From contig NC_026658.2 of assembly GCF_000004075.3 (NCBI RefSeq), forward strand, positions 23,548,075 to 23,612,074: 64,000 nt of DNA, given 5' to 3'. Below are positions 1-12,018 of this stretch, one piece after another (within the stretch, counting starts at the first letter, position 1; every line of letters starts with the position of its first letter). The notes beneath the pieces are model-generated. The model did no database searches. It was not told where the DNA came from and was given only the letters and a program-made list of their open reading frames with translations. Position numbers and translations under genes: made by a program. The stretch is from Cucumis sativus. Taxonomy: Eukaryota; Streptophyta; Magnoliopsida; Cucurbitales; Cucurbitaceae.

Positions 1-752
1 AATGCATAAAAAAATGGTTGTATTAGATTTTTGTTCTTTTAAAAAATTGTTTTTATTACTGATTGAACTACAAAATTTAAAGTTTTTCACCATGTTAATA
101 CGTCTAATACAACATCTTAGACATGCAAATCAAGAATTCATGATCAAATATATATTTTATAAAGTTCAAGAACTATATATGACACAAAGTTAGAAGTTAA
201 TTTACTAAAATTTTACCTGTATAAGTTGGATCCTCCAACATAAAATTTTGGATATGTCATTGTTAATAAATTACATTTGGTTTGACGATATTTTATGATT
301 TGAATATTATATCGATGCATCTAAATTTAATTTATATAAACTCGTATCTTTCCCCATAACACTTAGTACAAAGTTTGAGAATCTCTCAACAATCCTCCTA
401 TAGAATCGCCCTATGCCATCAATCTTCGACCCCTTGTGCAGTTATTAAACACATCAACATGTGCGTTGCCCTATGTATCAATGAAAGTTTAATACCGTAA
501 TTAAGAGGTGACTAAGTGAACTTATGGACCGGGCTGTTGACACCCTAATCGGGCTAACTTAATCATTCACTTTGTTGGGCCTCAAATGAGCCCAATTGGT
601 TTTAAGAGACTGACTTTCAATCCCAAGCCTTTTTATTCTTTGTCGTTTTATCTTTCTTCCTATATATTTATGAGATAACTGCAAAATAATACAGTAAAGT
701 TAAAAAATAGTAAATTTTAAAAATAATTTGATTTTTAGCGAAATTGCATAAA

Positions 753-753
<1 letters not shown>
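1..753. other. Gene-free AT-rich stretch
   Basis: I see no coding exon, RNA gene or recognisable repeat here. The short open frames are low-complexity and have no recognisable domain. A slightly less AT-rich patch at about 400-620 contains no motif I can name. Confidence 0.5.

Positions 754-811
<58 letters not shown>
754..811. repeat. (TA)n microsatellite
   Basis: An uninterrupted TA dinucleotide run of about 28 units, followed by T-rich sequence. Length is likely to vary between individuals and the run is prone to assembly error. Confidence 0.95.
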
Positions 812-813
<2 letters not shown>

Positions 814-1129
814 ATTTATTTTAATTTTCAACCGATTTTACCCATTGAATAACTATTTTTTCACCTTTTGTTTTTTAATTACGTTAATATTCATATTTAT
901 TTTAATTAAACATTTTATTCTGTTTGTGGCGTTTTATTTTCAATCATCCTTGCTATGCATATATGAATCAAGAAGTATACTATGTGTTTATACATTTTTT
1001 TGTAGGATAATATATGTTTTATATATACGCTATATTTGCATGATAAAAATAATGAGACCAAATACCATACAGTCACAAATATAGTGTATTTGCAAACTGC
1101 AACCAATTTTGAAAAATATGAACTAATTT

Positions 1130-1264
1130 ATGATATTTTACCAACATGAACTTAGCTCAACTGACACCTGTATGTTCTTGTGGACAAGAGGTCCGGGTTC
1201 AAATCCCCACTCCAACATTTATTACAATACCTTTGAAAAAAAATTAAAAAATTAATGATATTTT
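1130..1264 (+). mobile_element. tRNA-derived SINE with 10-bp target-site duplication
   Basis: A unit of about 115 bp (1140-1254) has an RNA polymerase III A-box-like motif (TAGCTCAACTG, 1153-1163) and a B-box-like motif (GGTTCAAATCC, 1196-1206) at tRNA-like spacing, followed by an A-rich tail near 1235-1251. It is flanked by the direct repeat ATGATATTTT at 1130-1139 and 1255-1264, as expected for a target-site duplication. These are the hallmarks of a plant SINE. The body is short, so it may be 3'-truncated or a member of a small family. Family identity was not checked. Confidence 0.75.
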
Positions 1265-4200
1265 CGGTATTAGCAAGTTTTCCCCAATATTTTTTAAATA
1301 TATGCCTATAAATTCATAACCAATTTTAAAGGTTTATGTGAACAATTGTATTTGGCATTTGAGGGATTGTTTCATTTACTTATTTTTCTAGTTTTTATGT
1401 TTTGCTATTTTGTCAAAGTAAAAGTCATAATTTGTCATTCTTCTTGACAACCCTATATTTATTTACCTTTCTTTCCATTTTTTCAAACATTCCCAAATAA
1501 TAATTGTTGAAGGCAAAATTTAGATAAAAAGATCCACGTACCTTGTTTTTTCATGTAAACTTTGATGCACAAGTTAGTATTTAACGAATGGTCAAAACAA
1601 AATCATAGTGAGACAATCTAGGCTCAAAATCTAAATGGAATTAAGAAATGCAGTTTTAAGCTAACCAATAGAACTTTGAACTACAGCCGTCGAAGAGTGA
1701 CCCTTTGGAGGGATTGCATCGATCTCTTTGACCCCAACCCCTTTCCTTTCGTTAGTCATTTTCCTTTTTTGACCTATTTGCTTGATTCTCACATTTCTCT
1801 AGTTCTTGTGATGATTATCCTCTCGACTTCATTTCCACTCAATTCCATTCTCCCTAGCTCTTAATTATTGGATTAAAAATAACTAATATCAATGATAAAT
1901 ATCTAAATGATGATCTCCATTTTTAAAAAATTAAACAGTACTTTTCCTACGTAATTATGGTTTTAAAACCATATACTCGAGTATAAGGTGTTGTGAGTCC
2001 TAATCACATTTCAAAAAAAAACTTTAAAAAGTTGTACGAAAAATATCAAATAATTTCGTTTGTTTGTAAAGTTGAAATTAAAAATGTCAATTTGATGGAC
2101 CATTTACATAGACAATGACTAGATGAGTATGTATTTTGTCACATACATAACAAATGTATAAATTATTTCATTTTATTATGATTATTACTTTCTTAAATTA
2201 AATATATATATATATATAACTTTATTTCATTTAATTATTATTTTTCTATATAACAAAAAAAAATATCTGTACTTTATTTTACTTTTTAGTGGAAAGCCAA
2301 AAAATAAGGCCAAACTGGAGAACGACTATTCATTCGATAGCCATTTATCCCATGTGTTAAAAAGCCTGTGCTTTAAAATCACTCATCAATCAATTTTCAT
2401 CTCATTTTTATTTTCCAATTTAACTCTTTTAATGAAAAAGACAAAGTGATAAATAACAATAACACCAAAAAAAAAAAAAAATTGAAATAATATCGGTGAT
2501 ATCATATACACAAACATTGGGTAAAAATGATTAAAATCTTGAACCTTAGTAATTAAATCAATTTTGACTCTCTTAATTAAAACTTTATTTGAAATTTGTC
2601 GCAATAATTATCAAATCTTGTGTGTATAACTTGACCTTGCAACAAAGACATGAACTATAAAGTTCATACATTATTGAGAACCTTTTTTTTTCTTCTAGTA
2701 AGTGCATGGGTCCCAACGTTATCCACCTATGTTCTATTTCAACTAAAAAATAGAACTACGTGAAAATGGAATTAGAAATTGACTAATTTTGCATGCCCGA
2801 TAATTATTGTTGATATTTCTTTGGAAGAAACCAACACTTGGATGGTAAATAAAAACAAACAATGATTTGTATGTGACAATGTCATTGGTTTTGTAGTGAT
2901 AAAAGCCTTTATTTTTAGTATAATGAATGAAAGTAAGGAGATTGGAACCTTCTACGAATTATGTAAATTAATGACGAGCTAAATTTGCGTCGACATTATT
3001 TAAATGTACTTAGAGAAATTATGTATATTCATGCAGCCTATTTCTTATATTTTATTTTTAATAATTTTGATTTTAGTCTTTTTTTCTTTTGAGATATCAT
3101 TTTAATTTCAGCTAAACTAATCTTATATAATTACCTAATTAATGCATGATTTTGGTTCGATGGAGATTGGTGGAATAAACATTATTATACAATTAATTAA
3201 AGAAAGCAACATTATAATTGTACAATTGAAAGCTTATCTTTAAATATTAGAGAATAATAATGATAATGCTGAAAATCAATGAAACGTCTTGTAATCAATT
3301 TGACTTAGGAGTCTGATCAAGTTTTAATTTCTTGTATTAGTTGGAGAATATATCTTTATTTATTTGATTTTATTATTTTATTTTGAAAATTTATGATGGA
3401 GAATAAAATTACACAACAATCGAAAAATAAATTAGAAAACATCTACAAATAGAGCCAAAAAAACCGAGGATTCATAAGAAAAGATCAAATCATGAATCAC
3501 ACTTTTTTTTTAAGACATTCCGTGACTTTGTCCGTTAAAAAAAATACATAATAAAAAATTAAAGAAGATAAAAAAAAAGAAGAAGAGAGAATTGTATAGT
3601 TTTTACACTTAATCTGAACAATATGGAGTCCTTGTATATATAGGGACTAGTCAGAAACATATAAATAATAAAAAATTCAATAAAAAATTAATAATTAAAT
3701 AAAATCACACCTTACCATTTAATAAAAAATATTATTATTTTATTTCTCACCTTACACGTCATGTCCGCTGGATAGTGCATAGGAAGATCGTCACATCCAC
3801 ATTTTTGTTATTCTCTCCACTATTCTAAAACATAGGTATCCTAGACATTATTATTATTATCATTATTGTATAATGCATTACAATTACCTATGTATATATA
3901 TAAATAGAGAAAGAGAGAGAGTTGAGATATATATTATATACCATTTATTAATTAATGTACTCAAATTTTATGTTCATATTTTTATTTTAAAAAATAAAAG
4001 TAACTTATTTAGATAAATTATATTGCTCTGGATTTGCTTGTGACACGTCTACAATACAAAATCTCACCAAGATTTCAAACATAGTTAACTCATAATTAAA
4101 AACATCTTAGAGTAACTAATAAAGAACCAAATTTAAAAAGTTGATATATATTAATTAATGAATCCATTATCATTTGAAAAAAAAAATGTTAACAATCCAC

Positions 4201-6000
4201 AAGTTAAATTAATTAAGAATATCAACAATCTTTGGAGCCATTAATGAAAACAACAAAAGTCATAATATTATTCCATAATTTAGAACTTTGAGAATTTGTC
4301 ATAATCAAAACGAAATTTTTTATTTTCCAAAACTTTATATTTAATAATTTCCCCAACTAATACACTATTTATATATTTATATAGTTTGGCTGCGCATTAT
4401 ATATTATAAATTATAATAATTTTTTTCTGAGTCCAATCATTGGTCCAAATCAGATTCTCATTTATTTATTACACAATAATTCTGCCAAATCCAATATTCA
4501 TCTATTTATTTTATAATTCGTACAATTTTATTATAATCCTAAATATCTTATCTCTATTCACCAATCAATACGTAGATAATTATTAATATTTTTTAGGAAT
4601 AAGCCTCCCCCGTATTATACGATAAAAAGAAAATTCAAAACTCAGATAATTAACCCAAGAGATTTTTGTTTTTAATACACATAATATTAATATTAATAAT
4701 AAGTTTATTGTTCTTTTTAAATTAAACTAAACAATACGTATTTTTAAGACTTTCAGTTGTCATGGATGACGTACTCTTTTTTTTTTTTTTTCTGAATTAT
4801 TGAAGATTATGGACCTTTCTTCTTTATTGAAGCAGTGGAAACAAAAATAATAATGCATGGTTTCAAATATTATAATAAAGAAACAAATTTTAGTTTATAT
4901 GATTAAGTAATTGAAAAGGAGGTTTGTATGTTTAAGTAGTAAATTTAATATTTTAAAGCTTTTTTAACGTCGAGTTTTAAGATTATTGTCATTTAAATGT
5001 GATATGTCAGTTTATTCATATCTTATTCTAAACTTGGAGTATTGTATTGATAATTTTAAAATATGAAAAGCAATTAAATGTAATACGAGTGACGTTTTAC
5101 GACATATTTTTCATGCATTGCTATAAATGATATTTTACCGACAAAAGTTACTTGCGCCACTACAACTTTATCATAAGAAAATGTGATTTTTTTTAATAGT
5201 TCAATTAAATTCACCATCTTTTAAAAACAAATCAAAGTCCATAGAAAGAAAGAAAAGTTATGGAGTATAGTTAGGATTACATTGGTTAACACCTTTTTTT
5301 TTTCTAATCGTGTTTAATTTGTCATTTTTCTTATATTTTTCATATCATGTTGGTGCAACAAATATTCTTTCGGTAAGTTTCAATCAAATTGAAATGTTTA
5401 GTATAACTCAAAATTATTTCTCTATAACGAGAGTTTGAGCTGAAAGCTTCACAGTTAAACACAACTTGATTTTAGTTAATAGCACTTAAATAAAAATTGA
5501 AGAAAGAAAGAAAATATGATATTGAATATTTGATTGTTATTGTTATTTGAATATTTGATTGATCTATAAAATTTAATACTTAGATTTTAATTTATCTTTC
5601 GTAAACAGGTGCTTGATACAAACATAACAACACTAGAAAACAATACTACGAACAAAATTTAAAAGTTTATAATATAGAGACAAAAAGAAATACGAATAAA
5701 TTGGAAAGCCATGCTAGAGACAAAAATTTAAAGCTTACAGTGATATTATACATTCCAATAATTCAAAAGTCTATGCGATAAAGTTAAAAATTAACAAATC
5801 TATTAGATAATAATTTGGGAGTTCACAAGTCTTTCATATATTATGTAATTTGTGAGTTAAAAGGTATTCTAAAAATTATTAAATTTTGAACAAAAATAAA
5901 AATATTTCAATGTAATTCGATGACTTAAAACATATTTGGCTTAACTTTTTTAATGTTTATTTTTTTTTAAAAAAAAAAGCAATTGATTTTGAGAAAATTT
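1265..6000. other. Gene-free AT-rich intergenic DNA
   Basis: About 4.7 kb without a supportable gene. It contains homopolymer runs, for example poly(A) near 2467-2482 and poly(T) near 4777-4791, and short TA runs. A roughly 25-bp string at 2077-2102 recurs at about 8580-8605. Open frames here are short, lack domains and are interrupted on both strands. Confidence 0.5.
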
Positions 6001-6009
6001 GAAGTATTT

Positions 6010-6545
6010 TGATAGTCACTATCGGAATCTTTCAGAAAATGGATTCCTATTAAAAGAGTGTATAACCGCATGGATAAGCTCACACTAACCCGTCAATTTT
6101 GGATCCAATTTGGAGTTTTAGGTATCGGAAAGGAATTGAAATATAATAATACCGATTCATACAGATACGTAAGAAAAGGTTGTCTATTGATTCAAACATT
6201 GTACCTGCAGGATAGGAATAGAGAAAGAGGAAAAAAACGAAGATTTCACATAGTACTTTTGATTGAAAAATCAATATGATTTATTTTGTACCTTTTGCTC
6301 AATGAAAAACGGGTGAGATTCTATAGGATCAAACCTATGGGGCTTAAGAAATGATCGAAGGGAATAAAAAAAAGAAGAAAAAAAAGAGAGGGAAAAATAA
6401 GTAAATAAAAATGACGTAGAAGAGCTCATATTCCAAATGAACGAAAATATGACTAAATTGGTCTCGGTCACTCTTCCAGACGGAATGGAAGAAGGGAGGA
6501 GATTCTCGAACGAAGAAAAGAATGCAATGATTTCGCAACACGTTT
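6010..6545. mobile_element. Probable nuclear insertion of plastid DNA (NUPT)
   Basis: This stretch reads unlike its flanks: less homopolymeric and higher in G+C. It resembles, from memory, angiosperm chloroplast intergenic DNA, especially the part around 6050-6110 and the part around 6280-6350. I could not assign the exact plastid locus. The open frames inside (for example 6058-6279 on plus) are not recognisable genes. Small differences from the plastid text I recall, and A-rich insertions near 6367-6400, would fit an old, diverged insertion. The assignment rests on recognition, not alignment. Confidence 0.5.
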
Positions 6546-9400
6546 CAATTTTTATTTTAAAATAGTTAAAAGTTTTAATAGTTAATCGAAATCACTTCCA
6601 AATTACTTCCTAACCAAAAAATTTACGAATTCTTAAACAAATTTCATTAGTGTAAAAAACAATAGAAACAAAACCAAAATGAAATTATTAACATTTTCTT
6701 TGGGGCTATTTTTAAATATTGCAAAAAGTTCAAAAAAATTTAACCAAATTCTTTTAGTTTTTTAAAGTTTTGATGGTATGTGTGAAAATAGTTTCAATTT
6801 TTATTAAAATACCATACACACATACACAAATAGTATCTCTTATTAACAAAATGAAAAAAAAAAGTTGTCATCAAGCACGTTTAGGTAGCCAATGGTCAAA
6901 TGTAACAAATAATAATACTCCATTACTATCTATCGTTCTAACTTATTTACAACAATAATTTTTATTTAACTGTTAGGTAAAAATTATCACAAATAGAAAG
7001 ATGAAATGTCAATAATTTCGTAACAATTAGTGTCCTTTTTGTTTATGTTCTGTCTGCATTAAAATTTCGTGAATAAAGTAAGATAGTTGATTGGACTAGC
7101 TAATACGAAAAAGAGTTCAAATGAAAACCAATATTAAATAGAGGAGAAGACAACAATATTAAATGTTGACCACACTGTTATAAATACTATATTAAATTAT
7201 TAATTAATTTAAGGACTTCGGTTATTGAATAAAAATAAATTTAATATCATATCTAACACATCAATTACCTATAATATAGACATAATTGTTGATATGTTTT
7301 ACAAATTCTACCTTTAAAATGCTCCATTTTCTTTTAATCTCAATTAACAACTGAAAAACATTATTATTACTGTTTTTTAAAAAATGTAATTATACAACTA
7401 AAACAAGAATGACATTAATGCTTTAGTAAGGTAATAATTTAATCACTTGAAGACAGTTAGTCGTTTTCATGAACAATACTTTATTTATTTTGTAAAAAGA
7501 CTATGTCCCAACAACAATGACATAAATGTTTACTAGTCGATATATTTATAAAATATAATAAAATTTTAAATTATATTAGAATTATTTAATTTATTTTTCT
7601 ATATTTATCTTAATCTTATATAAATATCAATAAAAATATTAAAATTGTGTAGGTGAAGGATAAAATTTTTACTTATACAATTGAAGATTGTATTTATTAA
7701 AATTGGGTTAATCTCACTCAAACAATATTACATTCATATTATATTATACTTTGTTTCTATTTTTTTATAAAAGTATTTTGCATGGGATAATAGAAATTTC
7801 AACTCAGCTTCTAATTTAGGGTTGTGAGGCATGAATATGTGAAAAATGTGGATATAAATTTAATCCTATGATTAGTATGAATGATATGCATATGTTATAT
7901 TTGTATATATAAATTAATTTGTTGTTACTTTATTGTATTTTTTTAGTAAGAAAATTTAGTAACCACATGCATGCGCGTGGCAAAAAAAACAAATACCATT
8001 AATTTAAGAGACCATGGTTTGGTTTAGTTTGGCATTAAGTACTTTTTCTTTTTGGTTTTCATTTGATTAATGATTTAATCATCATCTTAGGTTAAATAAT
8101 ACCAAATTTGAATAAGGATTGAAAGTGCAACTCCATACATATATAAAGTTTAATTTAATTTTTTTAAAAATACTTTAAAATATATTTTGAAAAAAATACT
8201 TCTATTTAATCTTAAATTTATAGGATTAGGTACGTTTGGTTCATGAGTATCTAAAATAGATACTTTCAGTCCTTGAACGCTAGAAAACAATTTGAAGTCG
8301 TCTGATCTCCCTCCTAATAGAATCGTTAAAACAAATAGTGTAGCATTATACATATTGAGTGGAAAAAAGTAGTCCACCTTTGCTTTTAAAAATCAAAAGC
8401 AATATTACTATCTAACATGACATGTAAGTTGTTTACCTATTGCTATTTTTGTTTAGTACGTTAACGTGAAGTTATCTTAATTAACTAGTTAAATTCGACA
8501 AAAGTTTGAACCTCGTTTTTACATGTTGATTTTTTTAAAGTCTAATTAGCTAGAAATAACATTTAGGATTAGCGTTTTAATTAAAAATGTCAATTTGATG
8601 GACCACTTATGATGTTTTTATTAAAGAAAGACTTATTTTTGTTACGCATTTTTTTACTTTGACGTAAAAATTTGCACTTATGATCTTTGGGACGATAAAT
8701 AAAAGTTGATTCATTGAACTTATACACGATACAATTGGTTGTATTTGAATCTTTAAAGTAATTGCATCATACAAATCTTGGAATGTAGTTTTATTATAAT
8801 AAAATGAAAAGGTATTGAAGTTAATGATAATTATTGTTAATGCTATAAAATAGAATTAAAAATCTATCAACAAATAGGTCTAGATATATACTATAGTTAA
8901 ATATGGTCTATATATATGCTATAGATTAGAACTTTAAAATCTCCCACCACTTTATGTTGTATAACCAAAAAAAAAAAAAAAAAGTCATAGGTATATTTAA
9001 TGCAACTAAGACATTGTAGCCTTAGGATTTGGAAGTCCACATGTAGATCAGCTATTTGTTTTTATAATGGGATGTAAAGGTAATTTGTGAGTTCAATCCT
9101 AAAATGACAAAATTTATATAACATTTAATACTACATACCTATATCCTATGTATAGTTGGAAACAAATAGAATTGAAGAAAAAAATTAATTTAGGCAACTA
9201 TATTCAATATCATGTCTGTAGATCAATAAGTGAAAATGCAGTATATTGATAATAATGCATATAAAAGTATTGAGGAGGATAAAAATTGACATAATATCCG
9301 ATTAAAGAAACAAGTGGTTTGATTGTGTTTTACAATAAAAATGAAAAAGTATAAGAGGAAGACAATAGTTGTGTAGAAGTTAGTTGATGTGAACAATTAC
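6546..9400. other. Gene-free AT-rich intergenic DNA
   Basis: No coding exon or RNA gene is supportable. There is a poly(A) run at about 8967-8983 and a string at 8580-8605 that matches one at 2077-2102. The sequence becomes less AT-rich after 9400, near the TCP gene. Confidence 0.5.
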
Positions 9401-10197
9401 ATAGTATGATGAATACAAGTTTGAAAAAGAAATGTTGTTCTTTTTATAATAACAATGGTAGCAGAAAGAAAAAAAGAAAAGGGGCGTCAATGTCATACCC
9501 TTCCAAGTTCCAACTGCCACAATCAGGTCCTCTCATAGGGGCATCCAGAAATGTATACTTTCCCATCATTCATCATCACGTTTCCCATAATGACTTTTTT
9601 CCCCATCTCTCATAACCCCTCCCTCCGTTTCTTTTTCTAGTAATTTCTTACACTTTTCCTCTCCTTGGAAGTTGCAATTCTCTTTACTCACTTTCCTCTC
9701 TTGTCCATTTGTTTTCGCATGTGGGCTTCATTTGAATTCCAAGAAAAAATTAAGTGTATCAAAATCGATCTAATCAAAGTAAAAGCAACCTCTGTAGATT
9801 AAACAAATTTACAAGAGATGGAGGGTAGGGTAAATTAAAAACTGGTAGGGGTCAGTTCTGTTTGAATTAATATTATAGGCTTTTTATTCCTTCTCTCAAC
9901 AACCAAAATAATGATTATTTATACCCTCTCTTATTTATTTATTTATTTTCTCACAACTTCCAAAAATAATTACAACTCTCTACACTCTCTTTCTCTTTCT
10001 TTATCACAGCTTCCAAAAATTATTATTACCTCACACACACTCTCTTCCATTTGCTTCCAACTTTCGGTATAATTATATTTTTTTTCCTCTTTCACTTTCT
10101 CCGCTTCTTCAATTTGTTCTCTTTTTTTTTTTAAGGACCCTCTCATTCTTATTTTCTTCATCTTCTTCTTCTCATTTTCTTTTATTGCACTTCCAAA
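9401..10197 (+). promoter_or_regulatory. Promoter region and 5' leader of the TCP4-like gene
   Basis: The region is richer in C and T than the DNA upstream. TATA-like strings occur near 9872 (ATTATAGG) and 9914 (ATTTATA). They are followed by a CT-rich tract of leader character (about 9975-10180) with many CTCTCT blocks. The transcription start probably lies between about 9900 and 10000. The placement is inferred; no single element is decisive. Confidence 0.4.
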
Positions 10198-10595
10198 ATG
10201 GATTAAATCGCCGTGCAGTTGGACGATCGGTGGCAGCAAACCACATACAAACTGATGAATATTGACCGTCGGAAACCGATATGTCGGTGATGGACGCCTA
10301 TTTTTGCCCGAAGCCCGCTCGGATCACCCTTAGTGAATGGGAAGAATATTGAATGGAAGAGCCCTTTTGGAGAGGCTACAGAAACATAGCTTATAATAAT
10401 GGTGGGTTTAGTTGTAGTGGGTGTTACGGGAAAGTGAAGAGAAATTGGAATAGGAATCAACAGTCGATTAAAGCTGGAAGAAGGGTATTTCAAGGGATTG
10501 AGCCTGGATTCTCAATCGAATCATCGTCGTCGTCATCTTCAACGGCGGTATCGGAGTCGGGTTATAAACTTCAGTCATACTGGGGAAGAAGATGA
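10198..10595 (+). promoter_or_regulatory. Cluster of upstream ORFs in the TCP4-like leader
   Basis: Four upstream ATGs open short frames ahead of the main start at 10729. They are a minimal ATG-GAT-TAA frame at 10198-10206, an 11-residue frame at 10255-10290, a 23-residue frame at 10281-10352, and an 80-residue frame at 10353-10595 whose ATG immediately follows the previous stop. If retained in the mature mRNA they would be expected to lower main-ORF translation. A 5' leader intron could remove some of them. None matches a peptide I recognise. Confidence 0.5.
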
Positions 10596-10728
10596 AGAAG
10601 ATGGTGAAGCAAACCTTCAGTATTTATATACGACTTTAGACGACTCACGTGAAACTAAGAAGCGTTCTTATTTTCCGCCGGTGTCGGATTCATCTCTCGT
10701 TGGGTGGAGCTTTCAAGATGAAGGTAAA

Positions 10729-12018
10729 ATGGGAGAGTTCAGTAATCAACGCCCGGCGAAATCAGCAAAACCGGGAATAAGAACCGGAGGTGATGGAGGT
10801 GGGAGTGAAATCGTGGAGGTTCAAGGAGGCCGTGTTGTTCGTTCGATTGGAAGAAAAGATCGTCACAGTAAAGTTTGCACGGCGAAAGGACCGAGGGATC
10901 GTCGTGTTAGACTCTCCGCCCACACTGCCATCGAGTTTTACGACGTGCAGGACCGCCTTGGCTATGACCGGCCTAGTAAGGCCGTCGATTGGCTTATCAA
11001 GAAGGCTAAACCCGCTATAGACAAGCTTCGAGAGCTTCCCGGATGGAATCCAAATGTTTTGGATATGAGTACCCAAAAATTGACAAAGCAGGCAGAGAAG
11101 AATAGCGAAAATAAAATTCCAGTTTCTATTCACCCGTCGGAGGAAAGTGCCACTAGAATCAGTAATCGAAGAGCAAATTTTATGGTCGGTGACGGCGGAA
11201 TTTCCAAATGTACTATGCAAAATTTGCAGAATATTTCGACAGAGGATAACCATAATAGCGACAACTCCAACTTTCTTCCACCATCTTTTGATTCGGATTC
11301 GATTGTCGATACCTTCAAATCGTTTTTACCGGTGACTACGGCGGCAGCGGCAGAGACTCCGTCGTCGATTTTTGAGTTTGACACGTTCCCTCCGGATTTA
11401 CTTTCCAGAACCAGTAGCCGAACGCAAGATCTAAGGCTCTCCTTGCAGTCTCTTCAAGGCCCAACATCGAAGCTTGAATCCGAACAAACTCAGCAAAACG
11501 ACCATCTCTATTTCTCTGGAACAACACCATTAGGTTGCTTCGACGGATGGTCGGAGCAGCAACCCCCACCGACCATGGAAATCAGTCGATTCCAGAGGAT
11601 ATTGCAATGGAGCACAGTGAGTGCAGATCATAGTGGAGGCGGAGATGGCAAAGCTGGAGGTGTGGATGGAGAATTCTTATACAACTCGCAACCAACAAGC
11701 TCAATTTTTCCTCCACCATCTCCGCCGTTGCCAATTCTGCAACCGCTATTTGGAGAAAACCAGTTGGTTTCTCAGAGGGGACCCCTTCAGTCCAGTTACA
11801 CGCCCTCGATTCGCGCTTGGATAGACCCGTCAATCGCCTTCATGGATAATCAGCAGCAGCTAAGTCCACCGTCGATCTACCAATCTTCTTTTTCGGGTCT
11901 TGGATTCGCCACCGGTGGATTCTCCAAGTTTCTGATTCCGACGCGAATCGCAGGTGAAGAGGAACATGATGGTATTTCTGAAAAGCCATCCTCTGCTTCC
12001 TCCAACTCCCGCCATTGA
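10729..12018 (+). CDS. TCP4: CIN-type TCP transcription factor, TCP3/TCP4-like
   Basis: A plant-specific transcription factor of 429 residues in one uninterrupted exon. The non-canonical bHLH TCP domain spans about residues 42-100: basic region beginning [19 protein letters not shown], then helices with [20 protein letters not shown]. Just upstream is the EIVEVQGG segment typical of the TCP3/4/10 branch; I see no R domain. Class II CIN TCPs limit cell proliferation in leaf margins and control senescence and jasmonate genes in Arabidopsis. The frame is open upstream to 10438, but the first in-frame ATG is at 10729, a short distance before EIVEVQGG, so I chose it. A miR319 site lies inside the ORF. 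The C-terminal half is rich in S, P, Q and G, as usual. The symbol denotes the closest type, not proven orthology. Confidence 0.93.
   Translation: MGEFSNQRPAKSAKPGIRTGGDGGGSEIVEVQGGRVVRSIGRKDRHSKVCTAKGPRDRRVRLSAHTAIEFYDVQDRLGYDRPSKAVDWLIKKAKPAIDKLRELPGWNPNVLDMSTQKLTKQAEKNSENKIPVSIHPSEESATRISNRRANFMVGDGGISKCTMQNLQNISTEDNHNSDNSNFLPPSFDSDSIVDTFKSFLPVTTAAAAETPSSIFEFDTFPPDLLSRTSSRTQDLRLSLQSLQGPTSKLESEQTQQNDHLYFSGTTPLGCFDGWSEQQPPPTMEISRFQRILQWSTVSADHSGGGDGKAGGVDGEFLYNSQPTSSIFPPPSPPLPILQPLFGENQLVSQRGPLQSSYTPSIRAWIDPSIAFMDNQQQLSPPSIYQSSFSGLGFATGGFSKFLIPTRIAGEEEHDGISEKPSSASSNSRH
11775..11795 (+). promoter_or_regulatory. miR319 target site in the TCP4-like mRNA
   Basis: The 21-base site GAGGGGACCCCTTCAGTCC plus AG is complementary to miR319 across the seed and cleavage region, with mismatches concentrated at the end pairing with the miRNA 3' end. 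It encodes the conserved RGPLQSS segment (about residues 350-356). In Arabidopsis TCP2, 3, 4, 10 and 24 carry this site, and miR319 cleavage limits CIN-TCP activity in young organs. Confidence 0.92.

Noticed and set aside
9406-9615. Small gene of 69 residues upstream of the TCP gene
   Set aside because: Composition changes here fit promoter DNA; the peptide has no motif and starts in AT-rich noise.
10498-10728. N-terminal extension of the TCP protein starting at 10498
   Set aside because: The codon at 10498 is TTG. The frame is open back to 10438 but has no ATG before 10729, and the extension shows no conserved motif.
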